NCBI GenBank assembly: GCA_031278315.1
Contig: JAITKS010000277.1
Span: 1 to 9,237, forward strand
Direction: 5' to 3'
Source: Planctomycetaceae bacterium
GTDB lineage: Bacteria; Planctomycetota; Planctomycetia; Pirellulales; Thermoguttaceae
Length of the DNA stretch: 9,237 nt
The translations under genes and the position numbers were made by a program. The notes under the pieces were generated by a model. It was given only the letters and a program-made list of their open reading frames with translations, did not search any database and had not been told where the DNA came from. Below are positions 7,200 to 9,237 of this stretch, in pieces (positions within the stretch are counted from its first letter, which is position 1; each line of letters starts with the position of its first letter).

Positions 7200-7247
7200 T
7201 TTATACTCATTACACTTTAAATTTCGGTATTCGTTTTAAACTAAACT

Positions 7248-7445
7248 CGCCCTGAAAGGGCAATCAGCATTAGCGTAGGGCAACGCCCTACGGGAAAAAT
7301 ATAACACACCAAAGCCCTGTAAGGGCGGCAGCAAAAAGATTATTTATGATCTTTAGGCTTACGCCCTTTCAGGGCTTAATTTCAAAGGTGAAACCATTAC
7401 GTAGGGCGATTGCCCTACGCTAATGCCGATTGCCCTTTCAGGGCG
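7248..7445. repeat. 198-bp nested palindrome (foldback repeat)
   Basis: The left arm 7248-7293 and right arm 7399-7445 are near-perfect reverse complements over about 45 bp (CGCCCTGAAAGGGC, then AATC(A/G)GCATTAGCGTAGGGC, then GCCCTACG). Inside lies a second inverted pair, AAGCCCTGTAAGGGCG at 7312-7327 with CGCCCTTTCAGGGCTT at 7362-7377, and at the centre AAAGAT/ATCTTT. Each arm also contains its own small hairpins: GCCCTGAAAGGGC-type 13-mers at 7249, 7314, 7363 and 7432, and an 8-bp CGTAGGGC/GCCCTACG stem at 7274-7292 and 7400-7419. It is richer in G and C than its surroundings and has no coding sequence. The same tip occurs at the left edge of the window (25-40). The form suggests a mobile foldback or REP-like element. 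Confidence 0.85.
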
Positions 7446-7607
7446 AATTCGCGGACAATTTTTTAACTCAAAAACAAATTGTATTTATTAAAAAATATTG
7501 CAACGTTTATTGACAATTTTTTAAATTAAAAAAATAAAAAACGAATTTTAAAGTGTAATGGTATAACAAAAATCGAAATTCAACATGCGGTAAATATACT
7601 ATGCCTT

Positions 7608-7629
7608 AAAAATATTCCGCTGATATATA
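7608..7629 (-). repeat. Solitary MITE-like element end
   Basis: AATATTCCGCTGATATAT matches the right end of the element at 6491-6837 over 18 bases, but then continues as AATC in place of TAC. No partner left end was found within a plausible distance to the left, other than the poor match TAATATATC just before the tRNA. It is best read as a decayed or recombined end. Confidence 0.6.
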
Positions 7630-7641
7630 ATCAAATATTTT

Positions 7642-7688
7642 ATCAACTTCTAATCTGTAAATTACAGGTTCGATTTCTGTCGGGCGTA
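7642..7688 (+). pseudogene. Truncated tRNA-Arg(TCT)-like sequence, 3' half only
   Basis: Read as a tRNA from the anticodon arm onward, this stretch has the loop CTTCTAA with anticodon TCT at 7649-7651, a variable stretch AAATT, a complete T-arm (stem ACAGG/TCTGT with one G-T pair, loop TTCGATT), and a 7-base 3' acceptor strand CGGGCGT followed by A. The anticodon stem is damaged (about three of five pairs) and no D-arm or matching 5' acceptor strand (about ACGCCCG) is found upstream, where a solitary repeat end lies about 12 bp away. It cannot make a functional tRNA. It may be the relic of a tRNA broken by an insertion, or a tRNA 3' end copied as an attachment site. A chance match is possible but unlikely given the intact T-arm. 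Confidence 0.65.
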
Positions 7689-7827
7689 TTTAACTCTTAC
7701 ACACCGTACTATGAATTTCGGCAAATTCAAAAGTTGAATAACCTGATTTCAAATAAGATAAATAAGTCAAACCTAAAACTCAAAAAAAGAAAAAGTTAAA
7801 TTTTACACTGAAATATTAACAAAAAAC

Positions 7828-7849
7828 GTAATATTTATCGAAATATTAC
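7828..7849. promoter_or_regulatory. 22-bp perfect palindrome upstream of ruvB, candidate operator
   Basis: GTAATATTT and AAATATTAC are exact reverse complements separated by ATCG. The site ends 18 bp before the ruvB start codon, and a further half-site-like AAATATTAA lies at 7811-7819. Position and symmetry fit a dimeric repressor site or a short transcript hairpin. It does not match the Escherichia coli LexA box (CTGT-N8-ACAG) or the GAAC-N4-GTTC type. A relic of the GTAATATATC element end is an alternative. Confidence 0.4.
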
Positions 7850-7867
7850 CGAAGTTTATTTTTTATT

Positions 7868-8980
7868 ATGCGCGAAGCGATTTTTGTATCTAATAACGTT
7901 GAATCTGATAAACCAACTACTCAAGATTCAAAATTAAACCAAGTTGAAGCTGTCAGTAATACATTACAATCAGATATCTGCGAAGAAGATCGTTTACTTC
8001 GACCGCAACGAATGAACGACATGATCGGTCAACGTGAAGTATTTGCACGTTTACAGATTTCTATCAGTGCGGCACATAAAAGAAAAGAAACTCTAGGTCA
8101 TATTCTTTTCGACGGACCTCCCGGACTCGGTAAAACAACTTTTGCAATGTGTATCCCTCGCGAACTTGGTGTATCAATGCAAATTGGTAACGGCGCAACT
8201 TTGAAATCGCCTAAAGATGTTGTCCCATATCTGACAAATGCTGAAGAAGGATCAATTTTATTTATCGACGAAATACACAGAATGCAGAAATCGGTTGAAG
8301 AATTTTTGTATCCGGCGATGGAAGATTTTCGTATCGATTTAACACTAGGTGAAGGCGTAAATGCTAGAACATTAAACATAAGATTAAAACCTTTTACTCT
8401 TATCGGTGCGACAACTCGAACAGGATTAATTTCCGCACCATTGAGAGATAGATTTCAAATGAGAGAACATCTCGATTTCTATAATGTTGATGAGTTAGCG
8501 ATGATAATCAAACGTAATGCACAAAAATTAAATATTCCAATCGAAGAAAGTGCAGCATACGAAATCGCTATTAGAAGCAGAGGCACGCCAAGATTAGCAA
8601 ATAATCGATTAAGATGGGTACGAGATTACGCCGACGCAAAAGCAAATGGAAAAATTACAATTAATGCCGCAAATGACGCTCTTCAAATGCAAGGAATAGA
8701 TAAATTAGGATTAGATGGACAAGATAGAAAATTCCTAGAAACAATTTTAAGAGTTTTCGGAGGCGGACCCGTAGGAATTGAATCTATCGCACACACAATG
8801 AATGTATCACCAGATACTTTAACTGACGAAGTTGAACCGTTCATGCTAAGAAGCGAACTACTATTACGTTCACCAAGAGGACGATGTCTAACTGAAAAAG
8901 GTTATATACATCTCGGAGCAAAAGCTGAATATATACAAAATAAACAATTCGGAATACTATTCAATTCGGATAATGATTAG
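7868..8980 (+). CDS. ruvB: Holliday junction branch migration ATPase RuvB
   Basis: RuvB is the AAA+ hexameric motor that, with RuvA, drives branch migration of Holliday junctions in recombinational repair. It has 370 residues against about 336 in E. coli; about 21 of the excess are at the N-terminus, an acidic and apparently disordered leader before LRPQRMNDMIGQ (44-55). Visible motifs are Walker A GPPGLGKTT (83-91, K89), Walker B FIDEIHR (132-138, D134), sensor 1 GATTR (180-184), arginine finger R195 in PLRDRF and sensor 2 R238 in RSRGTPR. With a constant offset of 21 these line up with E. coli K68, D113, R174 and R217. The C-terminal winged helix includes RSPRGR (334-339). ATG 7868 is the first start, and the MREAI opening resembles planctomycete homologues; no Shine-Dalgarno is visible. 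ruvA and ruvC are not adjacent. The TAG stop is formed by the first unit of a TTAGTGG repeat array. Confidence 0.96.
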   Translation: MREAIFVSNNVESDKPTTQDSKLNQVEAVSNTLQSDICEEDRLLRPQRMNDMIGQREVFARLQISISAAHKRKETLGHILFDGPPGLGKTTFAMCIPRELGVSMQIGNGATLKSPKDVVPYLTNAEEGSILFIDEIHRMQKSVEEFLYPAMEDFRIDLTLGEGVNARTLNIRLKPFTLIGATTRTGLISAPLRDRFQMREHLDFYNVDELAMIIKRNAQKLNIPIEESAAYEIAIRSRGTPRLANNRLRWVRDYADAKANGKITINAANDALQMQGIDKLGLDGQDRKFLETILRVFGGGPVGIESIAHTMNVSPDTLTDEVEPFMLRSELLLRSPRGRCLTEKGYIHLGAKAEYIQNKQFGILFNSDND

Positions 8981-9011
8981 TGGTTAGTGGTTAGTGGTTA
9001 GTGGTTAGTGG
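8977..9011 (+). repeat. TTAGTGG heptamer array overlapping the ruvB stop codon
   Basis: Five exact TTAGTGG units are followed by a partial TTAGT. Bases 8978-8980 of the first unit are the TAG stop of ruvB. It is the reverse complement of the CCACTAA array at 6752-6785. The ruvB C-terminus (ILFNSDND) still looks like a natural end, so the insertion did not visibly truncate the protein. Confidence 0.9.
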
Positions 9012-9205
9012 TTAGTTCGCATGCGGTGATTAGTACTGATTCCAATTTCGAATAATTGCAAGAGAAACACAAATTTTACGAAAAAATCTCTAATAACTAT
9101 TCCTGTAAATTCTGTAATCCTGTAATCCTGTCAAAAAACAAAACTAAAGATGCGGTCGAGACGACCGCGATCCGGTAACAATAAATTATTTCATTGATAT
9201 ATTAC
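8977..9205 (-). mobile_element. MITE-like element, copy 3, one-ended, opposite orientation to copy 2
   Basis: Read on the minus strand from 9205 it begins GTAATATATCAATGAAATAA. It then carries the GCGGTCG-TCT-CGACCGC hairpin (9152-9168), CATCTTTAGTTTTGTTTTTT, ATTACAGG-type units, GTACTAATCACCGCATGCGAAC and five heptamers. That is the same order as copy 2, with the outer roughly 110 bp nearly identical. The hairpin is perfect here, where copy 2 has a T-G pair, a difference that keeps pairing. The expected second inverted end after the heptamers is absent, because ruvB coding sequence lies there. Copies 2 and 3 thus face each other around tRNA-Lys and ruvB. Confidence 0.75.
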
Positions 9206-9237
9206 TAGTTTGTTTATTTTCTTTCATACGTCCATCC
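9206..9237. other. AT-rich right edge, nothing recognised
   Basis: There are thirty-two bases beyond the outer end of element copy 3. No gene start or repeat is recognised before the window ends. Confidence 0.4.

Larger units (their letters stand above)
7022..7220 (+). repeat. 19-bp perfect direct repeat bracketing tRNA-Lys
   Basis: TATACTCATTACACTTTAA occurs at 7022-7040 and again at 7202-7220, exactly 180 bp apart. Between them are the 16-bp tandem array and the complete tRNA gene. The repeats lie outside the tRNA and do not copy its 3' end, so this is not the usual phage attachment arrangement. Confidence 0.85.
7446..7867. other. Intergenic region upstream of ruvB, AT-rich
   Basis: No protein gene is visible. 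It contains an inverted copy of the TTACACTTTAAAATTCG motif at about 7545-7560, a single MITE-like end at about 7608-7629, a truncated tRNA-Arg-like sequence at 7642-7688, another TACTATGAATTTCGG motif at about 7707, and a perfect palindrome at 7828-7849 close to ruvB. The ruvB promoter must lie here if ruvB has its own, but no strong -35/-10 pair stands out in so AT-rich a sequence. Confidence 0.5.

Noticed and set aside
7022..7220. Direct repeats around tRNA-Lys as phage attL/attR
   Set aside because: The repeats lie entirely outside the tRNA, do not copy its 3' end, enclose only 160 bp and have no integrase nearby.
9152..9168. Hairpin of element copy 3 as the ruvB terminator
   Set aside because: In the ruvB direction the stem is followed by GATCCGGTAAC, not a T-run. 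The T-rich side faces the opposite strand.

Overview
The window looks like chromosomal DNA from a low-GC member of the Planctomycetota. This rests on three things. The HolA and RuvB proteins have wording I associate with planctomycete homologues: the MREAI start and long acidic N-terminus of RuvB, and the SWRTQSTFEM block and LLAAGENEIGILAQIAYSLRKFAAATRL core of HolA, quoted here in short pieces. None of the four protein genes has a clear Shine-Dalgarno sequence. The intergenic spaces are long and repeat-rich. The assignment is from memory of the families, not from a search, and genus-level placement is not possible.

Layout: three genes run leftward. They are a cytoplasmic hybrid sensor kinase with GAF, PAS, HisKA, HATPase and two receiver domains (6116-3174), glyA serine hydroxymethyltransferase (2827-1529) and holA, the DNA polymerase III delta subunit (1184-141). 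On the right, a tRNA-Lys(CTT) gene (7127-7199) and ruvB (7868-8980) run rightward. The gaps are large: about 340 bp on each side of glyA, 1 kb between the kinase and the tRNA, 670 bp between the tRNA and ruvB, and 257 bp after ruvB.

The coding genes are housekeeping or generic signalling and do not form an obvious shared pathway. The unusual content is in the gaps. There is a family of short non-autonomous, MITE-like elements with ends GTAATATATCAG(T/C)G(A/G)AAT and interchangeable cores: one complete copy between glyA and holA (1280-1520), one complete copy at 6491-6837, and a one-ended copy in opposite orientation at 8977-9205 whose TTAGTGG array supplies the ruvB stop codon. The last two bracket tRNA-Lys and ruvB as inverted repeats. 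A stray element end at about 7608-7629 sits next to what looks like the 3' half of a tRNA-Arg(TCT) gene (7642-7688). A 198-bp nested palindrome lies at 7248-7445, and a related fragment lies at the left edge of the window. Four 16-bp tandem repeats and a 19-bp direct repeat flank tRNA-Lys, a 70-bp direct repeat lies upstream of glyA, and a 22-bp perfect palindrome lies just upstream of ruvB and could be an operator.

No transposase, integrase, CRISPR array or defence gene is present. If there is something new here, it is the modular intergenic repeat system rather than a new protein system.
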